This document shows, piece after piece, positions 31,326 through 40,786 of a stretch of DNA of 64,000 bases. The DNA comes from Polynucleobacter sp. AP-Elch-400A-B2. GTDB taxonomy: Bacteria > Pseudomonadota > Gammaproteobacteria > Burkholderiales > Burkholderiaceae. Both the position numbers and the translations under genes were made by a program. Position 1 is the stretch's first letter. Every line of letters begins with the position of its first letter. The notes below the pieces were generated by a model that worked only from the letters and a program-made list of their open reading frames with translations, did no database searches and was not told the origin of the DNA. The stretch lies in contig NZ_CP061317.1 of the NCBI RefSeq assembly GCF_018688355.1, positions 788,370 through 852,369 of the forward strand. The letters run 5' to 3'.

Positions 31326-31928
31326 ATGACTGAAAAATCATTTAAAGACCTGCCAATCGGTGATGCCCATTTGAGGGAACAGCGCTTATCCGGCGAGGAT
31401 ATTTACAGTGGTATCTTTTTGAATATGAAGCGCGACCAAGTCAGTCTGCCAGATGGCAATCAGGCCGTACGTGAATATCTGACGCACCCTGGCGCAGTCG
31501 CTATTCTGGCGATCTTAGATGATGGCAGGGTGTTGATGGAGCGCCAATATCGCTACCCCATTGCAAAGGCCTGCATTGAGATTCCTGCGGGTAAGTTAGA
31601 AATTGGTGAAGATCGATTGCTTTGTGCTCAACGAGAGCTTGAAGAAGAGACTGGCTATTCTGCAAGTAAATGGAGCTTTATTCGTCGCATCCATCCTGTG
31701 ATCTCTTACTCGACCGAGTTTATTGATATCTATCTTGCTGAAGGTTTAGTCTCCGGCAAAAGCCACTTAGATGATGAAGAGTTTTTGGATGTATTTGCCG
31801 CCCCTTTGGAGCAGTTATTAGAGTGGGTAGAGCAGGGTGAAATTACTGACGTAAAGACGACCATTGCGACCTATTGGTTGGATCGCTATCGGCGTGGTTT
31901 AGTAAGTCCTGAGCCTATCTTGGGGTAA
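31326..31928 (+). CDS. Nudix hydrolase, ADP-ribose pyrophosphatase type
   Basis: A 200-residue protein with a complete Nudix box: GKLEIGED, then RELEEETGY, which satisfies the G-x5-E-x7-RE-x2-EE-x-G pattern. The surrounding sequence (VLMERQYRYPIAKACIEIPAG) is of the ADP-ribose pyrophosphatase (NudF/YqiE-like) branch, which splits ADP-ribose to AMP and ribose 5-phosphate. The ATG at 31326 is used; a longer frame from 31290 would begin close to the nuo terminator. It is followed by the DUF1178 gene after 60 bases. Confidence 0.87.
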   Translation: MTEKSFKDLPIGDAHLREQRLSGEDIYSGIFLNMKRDQVSLPDGNQAVREYLTHPGAVAILAILDDGRVLMERQYRYPIAKACIEIPAGKLEIGEDRLLCAQRELEEETGYSASKWSFIRRIHPVISYSTEFIDIYLAEGLVSGKSHLDDEEFLDVFAAPLEQLLEWVEQGEITDVKTTIATYWLDRYRRGLVSPEPILG

Positions 31929-31988
31929 TTCAACAATCCTTTAAAATAGGGCTATTGAATTTGGAATTTTTGCCCCTATATAAGTCTT

Positions 31989-32516
31989 ATGAAAGTTTAT
32001 AACTTAGCTTGCCCCCTAAATCATCGCTTTGAGGGATGGTTTGCCTCTGAAGAGGATTGCCTTGCTCAGCAAGACAAGGGAATGCTGGCGTGTCCTATTT
32101 GCGATAGTACCGAGATTACTCGGATGCCATCGGCACCCCATATTGCTAAATCAGGATCTAGCAAAGATATCCCGACTTCGACTGAGTTGACAGTGGCTAG
32201 TTCAGCCACAACTGATCATGCTGGTGTCAGCGGCACATTGAGTGGGGATGTCCTTGCTTTGACTGGTAGCGATCATTCTCAGCTAGAGGCGCAGGTACAG
32301 GCAGCCTTTTTAAAAGGCATGCGTGATTTAATGGGTAGATCCGAAGATGTAGGAAACTCTTTTGCAGAAGAGGCTAGAAAGATTCATTACAAAGAGTCAC
32401 CCGAGCGCAGCATCCGCGGCCAAACCACTCTAGACGAGGCTGAGGTCTTGCGCGACGAGGGGATTGAGGTTATGGCCATGCCCATGATACCTGCCTTCAA
32501 AAATACCTTGCAGTAG
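31989..32516 (+). CDS. DUF1178 family protein
   Basis: A 175-residue cytosolic protein that begins MKVYNLACPLNHRFEGWF, typical of DUF1178. Cysteines at positions 8, 24, 35 and 38 (the last two in CPIC) could bind zinc as a small ribbon. A middle part rich in Ser and Thr (about 45-90) looks flexible. The C-terminal part has FLKGMRDLMGRSEDVGNSFAEEARKIHY (here given by its ends FLKGMRDLM and EARKIHY), the second conserved block. No function is established for the family. Confidence 0.87.
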   Translation: MKVYNLACPLNHRFEGWFASEEDCLAQQDKGMLACPICDSTEITRMPSAPHIAKSGSSKDIPTSTELTVASSATTDHAGVSGTLSGDVLALTGSDHSQLEAQVQAAFLKGMRDLMGRSEDVGNSFAEEARKIHYKESPERSIRGQTTLDEAEVLRDEGIEVMAMPMIPAFKNTLQ

Positions 32517-32546
32517 CCAGCACCTTCCTAATTCCCCTATACTTAA

Positions 32547-33350
<804 letters not shown>

Positions 33351-33394
33351 GCTCCATTCATTAATACCTCAATCAGTAGTCGAAAGCCTGCCCT

Positions 33395-34048
33395 GTGACC
33401 TTTCTGGATATTCTTTCCCAGTTAGGCCAGGGCATTTCTTATACGGTTCTCGTCACTTTCGTTTGCTCACTCACGGGCTTAGTGGTCGGCCTATTTTTAG
33501 CAAGCCTACGCCGCCTCGATATTTCCTGGCTAAGCCCGCTGATTGACTGCTACACCTATGTCTTTAGGGGTGTACCAGTTTTAGTCTTACTGTTTATGGT
33601 GTACTTTGGCCTACCAGGTATTGGCTTTAAGGTTCCGCCTTTGATGGCGATGGCGCTCAGCTTAGGCCTTGTGGCATCCGCTTATTTAGCAGAGGTATTT
33701 CGGGGAGCATTTAACTCGGTAGATCCTGCTGAAGTGATTGCAGCCCAAGCCATGGGAATGACCCGTACTCAGGTACTGCGATTTATTGAGTTACCGCAGA
33801 TGCTACGATTTTCGGTGCCGGGCATGGTTAATGAATTCACCTCAGTGCTGAAGTATTCTCCATTTGCTTATACGGTGGGGATTCCAGAGATTACCAAGCA
33901 AGCCATGACACTTACTTCAACCACGCTCCGTGGCATAGAGGTCTACCTAGCTGTGGGCATTTTATATTTTGTAATTTACCGGATTTGCTTAGTCGGTGTT
34001 CAATTGCTGAACAAGCGTTTCCAAATTCCAGGGATGACTCCAGCATGA
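33395..34048 (+). CDS. Polar amino acid ABC transporter permease
   Basis: A 217-residue inner-membrane permease with about five helices and the BPD_transp_1 domain. The EAA-like coupling loop is in DPAEVIAAQAMGMTRTQVLR. The start is a GTG at 33395 with a weak ribosome site. The HisM/GltK-like layout fits amino acid import. It pairs with the second permease at 34826, placed on the other side of the ATPase gene. Confidence 0.9.
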   Translation: MTFLDILSQLGQGISYTVLVTFVCSLTGLVVGLFLASLRRLDISWLSPLIDCYTYVFRGVPVLVLLFMVYFGLPGIGFKVPPLMAMALSLGLVASAYLAEVFRGAFNSVDPAEVIAAQAMGMTRTQVLRFIELPQMLRFSVPGMVNEFTSVLKYSPFAYTVGIPEITKQAMTLTSTTLRGIEVYLAVGILYFVIYRICLVGVQLLNKRFQIPGMTPA

Positions 34049-34094
34049 GCACCAGTAAGAGCGCTAGCGCTACATTATTTAAAGAGGTAATCCT

Positions 34095-34826
34095 GTGACA
34101 TTAATTCAAGTGAGGGATTTGGTAAAAGAATTTGATGGGCAAACCGTCCTATCCAACATTAACCTCGATTTAAAAGATGGCGATGTGCGAGTCTTGATGG
34201 GCGCCTCTGGCTCTGGTAAATCTACTTTATTGCGTTGCCTTAATCGCTTAGTTGAGCCGACCTCGGGATCCATTGTTTTCAGAGGCAAGGAAGTGCTGCA
34301 TCCTGACGTAGATGTACGGGAGCTGCGTAAGCAAATTGGTTTTGTGTTTCAGCAATTCGCCCTTTACAGTCATCTCACCGTATTGGATAACGTATCACTA
34401 GGCCTGCGCAAGCTACACAAGATGGGTAAGGCTGAGGCGAAAGAAAAAGCCCTCCTAGAGCTATCCCATTTTGAAATGACATCCCATCAAGACAAATATC
34501 CCTCGCAGCTTTCTGGCGGACAGAAGCAGCGGGTTGCTATTGCCCGTGCACTCGCCATGGATCCAGCTGTCTTGGTGCTCGATGAGCCTACCTCAGCACT
34601 GGATCCCGTGATGTCTAGAGATGTTGCTGATCTGATCAACCGCTTGCATAGTGAGGGGATCACGATGATCTGTGTGACCCATGACCTGAACTTGGCACGC
34701 AATATTGCAGATACGGTGATGTTCCTCGATCGTGGCGTCATTCGGGCTGATGATCGAATCGAGGTATTGAGTAAACATTCTGATCCAGATATCAAAGCCT
34801 TCTTTGGTGCTGAGGAGAAGCATTAA
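34095..34826 (+). CDS. Polar amino acid ABC transporter ATP-binding protein
   Basis: A 243-residue ABC ATPase of the HisP/GlnQ type. Walker A is GASGSGKST (about residues 36-44), the signature is LSGGQKQRVAIARAL, Walker B is VLVLDEPTSALDP, and the switch histidine is in CVTHDL. It starts at a GTG (34095) with AGAGG upstream. Its stop overlaps the next permease start by one base, so these two subunits are translationally coupled. Confidence 0.94.
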   Translation: MTLIQVRDLVKEFDGQTVLSNINLDLKDGDVRVLMGASGSGKSTLLRCLNRLVEPTSGSIVFRGKEVLHPDVDVRELRKQIGFVFQQFALYSHLTVLDNVSLGLRKLHKMGKAEAKEKALLELSHFEMTSHQDKYPSQLSGGQKQRVAIARALAMDPAVLVLDEPTSALDPVMSRDVADLINRLHSEGITMICVTHDLNLARNIADTVMFLDRGVIRADDRIEVLSKHSDPDIKAFFGAEEKH

Positions 34827-35491
34827 TGGGAGGATGGCCATCCTTCGTTCGCGATCTTACGGAGCAGATGCCCTTGATTTTGACGGGGCTGGTGAAGACG
34901 CTGCAATTGGCTGGCTTGATTAGTGTTTCAGGACTGCTTTTAGGGATCGTGGTGTTTTATCTCACGCTGAGTAAAAACCAATACGTGCGTAGAGCCACCA
35001 ATTCTTACATCTCCTTTTTTATCGGAATGCCGTTAATTGTTCTATTGTTCTTGATGTATTACGGCCTGCCACAGTGGGGCATTCGACTCTCTCCATTTAC
35101 GGTCGCTTTCATTGGCTTTACATTCAATGTAGCAGCTTACAACGCGGCATATCTAAAGACTGCCTTCAATGGTTTGGATAAAAGTCAGTTGGAAGCGGCT
35201 AGTGCACAGGGCTTCAGTCCACTACAGATCTTTCGCTTGATTACTTTGCCACAGGTAATTCGCCTTTCTATTCCAGCGCTCACCAATCAAGTGATTGCTA
35301 ATCTCAAAGACAGTTCAGTTGCTTTCTTGATCCAGTACACCGAATTCTTTGCTCGAGTGCAAGAGTTGGCCGCAACCAACTTCCAATTCTTTAAAGCTTA
35401 TTTTTTGGCCGCCTTAGTCTATCTGGCTCTGGTATCGGTGATTGTGTTATTTGCTCGTGCCATCGAGAGGCGCTACCTGATTCCTGCTTAG
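34826..35491 (+). CDS. Polar amino acid ABC transporter permease (second)
   Basis: A 221-residue inner-membrane permease, homologous to the one at 33395. It has five helices and a coupling loop in DKSQLEAASAQGFSPLQIFR. It overlaps the ATPase gene by one base. Two distinct permeases and one ATPase suggest a heterodimeric channel with an ATPase homodimer, as in histidine or glutamate importers. It is followed by the mmsA terminator on the other strand. Confidence 0.92.
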   Translation: MGGWPSFVRDLTEQMPLILTGLVKTLQLAGLISVSGLLLGIVVFYLTLSKNQYVRRATNSYISFFIGMPLIVLLFLMYYGLPQWGIRLSPFTVAFIGFTFNVAAYNAAYLKTAFNGLDKSQLEAASAQGFSPLQIFRLITLPQVIRLSIPALTNQVIANLKDSSVAFLIQYTEFFARVQELAATNFQFFKAYFLAALVYLALVSVIVLFARAIERRYLIPA

Positions 35492-35519
35492 AGTCACTAC
35501 TGAATCAAAAATGAATGAT

Positions 35520-35547
35520 AAAAAATAGCGACCCGAGGGTCGCTATT
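35520..35547 (-). terminator. mmsA terminator (convergent gap)
   Basis: An 11-bp stem (AATAGCGACCC at 35524-35534 with GGGTCGCTATT at 35537-35547) is followed on the minus strand by TTTTTT. This marks it as the terminator of mmsA. On the plus strand no T-run follows, so it is not optimal for the ABC operon. Confidence 0.85.
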
Positions 35548-35578
35548 GTCATCTGCAGATACTCTCTGCGATTAATGC

Positions 35579-37099
35579 TTACTTCGAAGTCGGCATCACA
35601 AACTCTGCACCCTTGGCAATACTCTCGGGCCAGCGCTGCATCACGCTTTTTTGCTTGGTATAGAAACGAACACCTTCTTTACCGTAGGCATGCATATCAC
35701 CAAAGAGGGATTTCTTCCAACCGCCAAAACCATGCCAAGCCATTGGAACTGGAATAGGTACGTTAATACCAACCATGCCCACTTGTACGCGGCGAGCAAA
35801 TTCACGGGCAATATTACCGTCGCTCGTAAAGCAAGCTACGCCGTTACCAAACTCACAGGAGTTCACTAAATTGAGTGCTTCGGTGAAGTTTGCTACACGC
35901 ATGCAAGAGAGGACTGGTCCGAAGATTTCTTCTAAATAGATCTTCATTTCAGCAGTCACGTTATCAAACAGTGTGCCACCGATAAAGAAGCCATTCTCAT
36001 GCCCCGGTACTTTCAAACCGCGACCATCTACTAATAACTTTGCGCCGGAGGCAACACCGCTATCGATGTAGCCAGTAATGCGCTCTAAGGCCGCTTTAGT
36101 AACGATAGGGCCCATTTCAGCATCGAGCTCCATACCGTTCTTCACCTTCAGGGTCTTGGTACGCTCGATCAGTTTTGGCATGATTTTCTCGGCAACATCG
36201 CCAACCAGCACCGCCACTGAGATTGCCATGCAGCGCTCACCAGCAGAGCCATAGGCTGCACCAATCAAAGCATCAATCGTCTTATCGATATCAGCATCTG
36301 GCATTACTACCATGTGATTCTTAGCACCACCTAAGGCCTGGGAGCGCTTACCGAAGTGTGCGCAACGCTCATAGATGTAGTTAGCAATGGGAGTAGAGCC
36401 TACAAAGCTCACTGCCTTGACATCGGGATTCTCAATCAAGGCATCAACCGCTTCTTTATCGCCTTGCACTACGTTAAACACACCATCAGGCAAGCCAGCC
36501 TGGGTCAGCAACTTCGCCATGAACAAGGATGCGGATGGATCAGTTGGGCTAGGCTTCAGAATGAAGGTATTGCCACAGGCAATCGCCACTGGGAACATCC
36601 ACATAGGGACCATGACGGGGAAGTTAAATGGCGTCACTCCAGCAACCACACCTAAAGGCTGGCGCATGACCCAGTTATCAATATCGGTAGACACTTGCTC
36701 GGTGTAATCACCCTTGAGCAGTTCTGGAATACCAGTAGCAAATTCAACAATCTCAATACCGCGAGTCACTTCGCCCTGTGCGTCGGTAAATACTTTGCCG
36801 TGTTCTGCGGTAATAATGGCAGCCAATTCATCACGGTTGGCGTTGAGTAGCTCAAGATACTTAAACATAATGCGAGCACGGCGCAATGGGGAGGTCTGGC
36901 TCCAAGTCTTAAATGCTGTCTGTGCATTTGCTACAACCTCATCAACCTCTTTGCGGCTAGCTAGGGCTACGCGTCTTGCGACAGCGCCTGTGGAGGGATT
37001 AAATACATCGGCAAAACGACCATCTTTAGGGTTGACGACTTTACCGCCAACGAAATGGCCAATATCTTCTTTTGATGTAAAAGCTTGGGGTGCGCTCAT
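35579..37099 (-). CDS. mmsA: CoA-acylating methylmalonate-semialdehyde dehydrogenase
   Basis: A 506-residue aldehyde dehydrogenase family enzyme that converts methylmalonate or malonate semialdehyde to propionyl-CoA or acetyl-CoA, in valine and beta-alanine breakdown. The catalytic Cys290 is in GSAGERCMA and Asn159 in TPFNFPVM. The absence of the usual catalytic glutamate (the general-base region reads [10 protein letters not shown]) is typical of the CoA-acylating branch. It stands alone, without mmsB, divergent from the flavin oxidoreductase gene. It could feed propionyl-CoA to the same pool as PrpE. Confidence 0.92.
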   Translation of the reverse strand: MSAPQAFTSKEDIGHFVGGKVVNPKDGRFADVFNPSTGAVARRVALASRKEVDEVVANAQTAFKTWSQTSPLRRARIMFKYLELLNANRDELAAIITAEHGKVFTDAQGEVTRGIEIVEFATGIPELLKGDYTEQVSTDIDNWVMRQPLGVVAGVTPFNFPVMVPMWMFPVAIACGNTFILKPSPTDPSASLFMAKLLTQAGLPDGVFNVVQGDKEAVDALIENPDVKAVSFVGSTPIANYIYERCAHFGKRSQALGGAKNHMVVMPDADIDKTIDALIGAAYGSAGERCMAISVAVLVGDVAEKIMPKLIERTKTLKVKNGMELDAEMGPIVTKAALERITGYIDSGVASGAKLLVDGRGLKVPGHENGFFIGGTLFDNVTAEMKIYLEEIFGPVLSCMRVANFTEALNLVNSCEFGNGVACFTSDGNIAREFARRVQVGMVGINVPIPVPMAWHGFGGWKKSLFGDMHAYGKEGVRFYTKQKSVMQRWPESIAKGAEFVMPTSK

Positions 37100-37250
37100 A
37101 GTGATTTACTTAATATTCTATTATCTGGTTTCGGGTTCAATAAAGATGCTTGGGCTATATTCCGCACAACTCTGTGGTCTCGTTTATTCTACTGAATCTA
37201 TTTTATCGCTTTAGTTAGTTTTACGCTTTTTCGGCCCTAAAGGTAAGCAA

Positions 37251-38372
37251 ATGAGTCTTTTATTCTCCAGTTATGTTCTAAGCTCCCCTAAGGGGCCTCT
37301 AACCTTATCAAACCGGGTGGTTGTGGCACCAATGTGCCAATACTCTGCAGTCAATGGGGAGGCTCAGGATTGGCATCTCATGCACTGGGGCAACCTCCTC
37401 AATAGTGGCGCAGGGCTTTTCATCATCGAAGCCACCGGTGTGACCCCTGAGGGCCGCATTACCCCTGTATGCCTGGGCCTGTGGGATGACCGCACAGAAG
37501 CGGCCCTGAAAGACAAGCTCACGAGAGCCCGGAGTTTAGCTCCCGCCACTCCCGTGTTTATTCAGCTGGCGCATGCTGGCCGTAAAGCCTCCAGTGCAAG
37601 CCCTTGGGCAGGCGGTCAGTTGCTCTCCAAGGAGCAGGGCGGCTGGGACATGGTTGCACCATCAGCCATTCCACAACTCAAGGATGAGCGTTTGCCACAC
37701 GAGCTCACAAAAACAGAGTTGAATGAGCTCATTGCCGCATTTGTTACTGCGGCGCAGCGCTCTGAGCGGATTGGGATCGATGGCGTTGAGTTGCACGGTG
37801 CCCATGGATATCTCTTGCATCAGTTTTTGTCGCCCATCGCCAATCAACGTACAGATGAATATGGTGGTTCTTATGAAAACCGCATCCGCTTTCCATTAGA
37901 ACTATTCGCGGCGGTAAGAAAAGCCTATCAAGGTGTTTTAGGCATTCGTATTTCTGCAAGCGATTGGATTGAGGGTGGTTGGACGCCCGAAGAAACAGCT
38001 GATTTTGCTGCTCGACTCAAACCCTTGGGATGTGATTTTGTTCATATCTCATCAGGAGGGATTTCTCCATTGCAAAAGATTGCGATTGGGCCAAATTACC
38101 AAGTGCCATTTGCTAAGATTGTGAAAGACAAGTCTGGTATTCCAACGATGACAGTTGGCTTGATTACCGAGCCTGAGCAAGCTGAAGATATTTTACAAAA
38201 AGGCGATGCAGATTTAATCGCTCTGGCGCGAGCATTTTTATACAAACCTCGTTGGGCTTGGGAGGCTGCTGCGGCCTTGGGTGGCATCGTGCCTTCTAAT
38301 GAGCGTTACTGGCGTTGCTTACCGCGTGAAGCCCAGGCCATTTTTGGTGATGTCAAAGTAGGGCAGCGATAA
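37251..38372 (+). CDS. NADH:flavin oxidoreductase, old yellow enzyme (YqjM/XenA-like)
   Basis: A 373-residue FMN TIM-barrel ene-reductase. Recognisable parts are VVVAPMCQYSA with the YqjM-type cysteine, the substrate-binding HGAHGYLLHQFLSP, and NQRTDEYGGSYENRIRFP. Such enzymes reduce activated alkenes with NAD(P)H; the natural substrate is unknown. The ATG at 37251 has AAGGTAAG upstream. It is divergent from mmsA across a 151-base spacer and followed by a Bug-type binding protein. Confidence 0.9.
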   Translation: MSLLFSSYVLSSPKGPLTLSNRVVVAPMCQYSAVNGEAQDWHLMHWGNLLNSGAGLFIIEATGVTPEGRITPVCLGLWDDRTEAALKDKLTRARSLAPATPVFIQLAHAGRKASSASPWAGGQLLSKEQGGWDMVAPSAIPQLKDERLPHELTKTELNELIAAFVTAAQRSERIGIDGVELHGAHGYLLHQFLSPIANQRTDEYGGSYENRIRFPLELFAAVRKAYQGVLGIRISASDWIEGGWTPEETADFAARLKPLGCDFVHISSGGISPLQKIAIGPNYQVPFAKIVKDKSGIPTMTVGLITEPEQAEDILQKGDADLIALARAFLYKPRWAWEAAAALGGIVPSNERYWRCLPREAQAIFGDVKVGQR

Positions 38373-38415
38373 TTCGTGTCAAACAATAAATGAAACCCAG
38401 TTTTTGGAGATCAAT

Positions 38416-39393
38416 ATGAAATCAATCAAACTTATCTACCGTTCTTTAGCCATCATGAGCATTGCATTAGGCTCTACCCTTGTTAACGCCCAGGCATTCC
38501 CAGATCGATCCATTACTCTCGTTGTCCCAAACCCGCCTGGAGGCTTAGTAGACACCTCGGCGCGTTTATTGAGTGAGCCCTTAACTCGGGTGATTGGTCA
38601 GCCAGTGATTGTAGATAACAAGCCGGGTGCCAGCGGAAATACGGCCTATCAATATGTTGCTAAGGCCAAGCCCGATGGATATACCTTACTGATTTCTTAT
38701 TCCGGATATCACGTTGGTAATCCTTCCTTGATGGACAAGTTGCCGTGGGATCCCATTAAAGATTTTTCTCCAGTTGGGCTCCTCACAGTTTCTACGAATG
38801 TGATTGCAGTACACCCTTCAGTGCCTGTGAATAACTTAAAAGAATTAATTGCTTATGCTAAGGCCAATCCTGGAAAGCTGAATTACGCCTCTCAGGGCAA
38901 TGGTTCGGTATCTCATATTGGGACTGAAATCTTTAAGCAAAATACGGGTGTAGATATTGTTCATGTTCCTTACAAAGGTTCTGGTCCTGCAATCCAGGAT
39001 GTATTAGCAGGTCAGGTGCAAGTATTTATTACGACACCACCTTCGGTAATGCAACACGTACAAAGTGGCAAGCTGAAGGGCTTGGCTGTTACAGGTAAAA
39101 GCCGTCACCCTGGCATGCCAAACGTACCTACTACTGCTGAAGCAGGCTTACCTACTTTCCAATTGGAATCTTGGGTAGCTTTATATGCGCCAGCAGGCAC
39201 GCCAGCACCAGTCATTGCTAAGCTGACCGAGTCTGTGAAGAAAAGTCTCGCTCTGCCTGAGGTCAAAGAGCGTTCTGATGCGGCTGGTGTTGAGTTACGT
39301 TATCTCACGCCTACACAGATGGATGCCTTGTTGAAAAAAGAATTACCTTATTGGGATAAAGCAATCAAATCCGCCAATATCAAGCTTGATTAA
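38416..39393 (+). CDS. Tripartite tricarboxylate transporter (Bug family) substrate-binding protein
   Basis: A 325-residue periplasmic binding protein with a signal peptide (cleaved about VNA-QAFPD, residues 26-27). It shows the Bug-family hallmarks ITLVVPNPPGGLVDTSAR, the GASGNTAYQYVAKAKPDGYT region (ends GASGN and KPDGYT), and HVPYKGSGPA. It belongs to the TctC group, which binds carboxylates. No TctA or TctB membrane genes are near, so it is an orphan of the kind common in Burkholderiales. The ATG at 38416 with GGAG six bases away is preferred over the TTG at 38404. Confidence 0.92.
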   Translation: MKSIKLIYRSLAIMSIALGSTLVNAQAFPDRSITLVVPNPPGGLVDTSARLLSEPLTRVIGQPVIVDNKPGASGNTAYQYVAKAKPDGYTLLISYSGYHVGNPSLMDKLPWDPIKDFSPVGLLTVSTNVIAVHPSVPVNNLKELIAYAKANPGKLNYASQGNGSVSHIGTEIFKQNTGVDIVHVPYKGSGPAIQDVLAGQVQVFITTPPSVMQHVQSGKLKGLAVTGKSRHPGMPNVPTTAEAGLPTFQLESWVALYAPAGTPAPVIAKLTESVKKSLALPEVKERSDAAGVELRYLTPTQMDALLKKELPYWDKAIKSANIKLD

Positions 39394-39404
39394 GTGATCG
39401 ATAA

Positions 39405-40064
39405 ATGAAGCAACACTCCGTACGAGAATCTTGGCTAGAAGATGCTGTAAGACATTTGGAGCCGGTATTCTCAAAGGCGGGATATGCCATACCTCCAGTG
39501 AGAGTGTCTTGTGGCTTTCCAGCCTCTAGCAGTCCTAGAACAACCTTAGGACAATGCTGGCCGCGCGAGCGCTCTGGCGGGGGAGTGAACGAGATCTTTA
39601 TTTCACCAAAGTTAGATGACCCCGTTCAATTGTTGGACACCCTAGTGCATGAGTTATGTCATGCCGTGGATGATTGCTTCAGCGGCCACGGTGAGGACTT
39701 CAAGGGCATTGCTCAGACTGTTGGTTTAGAGGGTCCCGCCAGAATGGCTCATGCGACCGAAGAGTTGATGGTGCGCCTCATGATGATTAGTCAAGAGCTT
39801 GGCCCATATCCACATCAGGCAATTGTTTTTCCGCCACCCAGGCCGAGCAATGCGAGTCGCAATAAAGCCAAATGTGGCCAGTGCGGATATGAGGTGACGC
39901 TACTAAAGAAGTGGGCTACTTATGGGGCGCCTATTTGCCCTAAAGACAATATTCGAATGCAAGAAGCGCTGATCGAGACGATCGAAAATACGACTGAGCA
40001 CGATACAGAATCTGTTACAGGATCTAAACCTAAGAAGGATGAAATCCGCCGCGCTATCAGTTAA
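39405..40064 (+). CDS. SprT-like zinc metalloprotein
   Basis: A 219-residue protein with a SprT-like domain. The zinc site HELCHAVDD (His82, Glu83, His86) is followed by SGHGEDF (His95). A C-terminal zinc ribbon has CGQCGYEV and a partner cysteine in CPKD. Bacterial SprT proteins are poorly characterised; the eukaryotic relative Spartan is a DNA-protein crosslink protease. Both active-site and ribbon residues are intact. It converges on dnaQ with an 11-base gap. Confidence 0.85.
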   Translation: MKQHSVRESWLEDAVRHLEPVFSKAGYAIPPVRVSCGFPASSSPRTTLGQCWPRERSGGGVNEIFISPKLDDPVQLLDTLVHELCHAVDDCFSGHGEDFKGIAQTVGLEGPARMAHATEELMVRLMMISQELGPYPHQAIVFPPPRPSNASRNKAKCGQCGYEVTLLKKWATYGAPICPKDNIRMQEALIETIENTTEHDTESVTGSKPKKDEIRRAIS

Positions 40065-40075
40065 TCAAATATTGA

Positions 40076-40786
40076 TTAACTTGCGACAGCAGAAGGGCTC
40101 CACACAGGATCCTTCTTACTCTCCTTGGCAATGTCAGCCAAGATCTTTTCATGTAGCTGGCAATCTTCCTCACTCGCCGCTATGATTTTGAGCTTGGTGG
40201 GCAAAGCTTTCGCTTGTCCTGAGGCATCAGTGCCAACGGTGTAATCAATGAGGTCAATCGATAAGTCTTCTTGCCCACGCGTCATCGCTACGTAGACTTC
40301 AGCCAATAACTGAGCATCCAATAAAGCGCCGTGCAAGGTTCTATGTTGATTGCTAATCGCAAAGCGTTCGCAAAGGGCGTCAAGCGAATTACGCTTGCCC
40401 GGAAACATCTGACGGGCATCAAGTAGGGTGTCAGTAATTTTGGAAGCAAGACCTCTAAAAGCTGGACGCTTGAGCAAGGCAAATTCATTATCAAGAAAGC
40501 CTAAGTCGAACGCTGCGTTATGAATAACTACTTCAGCGCCATCAACAAACTCAATTAACTCTTCCACAATATGTGAGAACACGGGTTTGTCTGATAGGAA
40601 CTCACGAGAGAGTCCATGAACTGCAAAAGCGCCAGCATCGATATCACGCTCAGGATTAATGTAGTAATGAAAGGTGCGATCAGTTAAGCGGCGGCCCACC
40701 ATCTCAACACAACCAATTTCAATAATACGATCGCCTGTAGCGGGATTTAGGCCGGTCGTTTCGGTATCCAGAATCACTTGACGCAT
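40076..40786 (-). CDS. dnaQ: DNA polymerase III epsilon subunit (3'-5' proofreading exonuclease)
   Basis: A 236-residue DEDDh exonuclease that proofreads for the replicative polymerase. Exo I is LDTETTGLNP (Asp7, Glu9), Exo II is HNAAFDLGFLDNE (Asp94), and Exo III is HGALLDAQLLAEVY (His152, Asp157). The C-terminal tail would bind the alpha subunit. Its ATG overlaps the stop of the RND pump gene by one base, so dnaQ is co-oriented and potentially coupled with the pump. In relatives it lies next to rnhA, which here is 4.5 kb away. Confidence 0.95.
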   Translation of the reverse strand: MRQVILDTETTGLNPATGDRIIEIGCVEMVGRRLTDRTFHYYINPERDIDAGAFAVHGLSREFLSDKPVFSHIVEELIEFVDGAEVVIHNAAFDLGFLDNEFALLKRPAFRGLASKITDTLLDARQMFPGKRNSLDALCERFAISNQHRTLHGALLDAQLLAEVYVAMTRGQEDLSIDLIDYTVGTDASGQAKALPTKLKIIAASEEDCQLHEKILADIAKESKKDPVWSPSAVAS

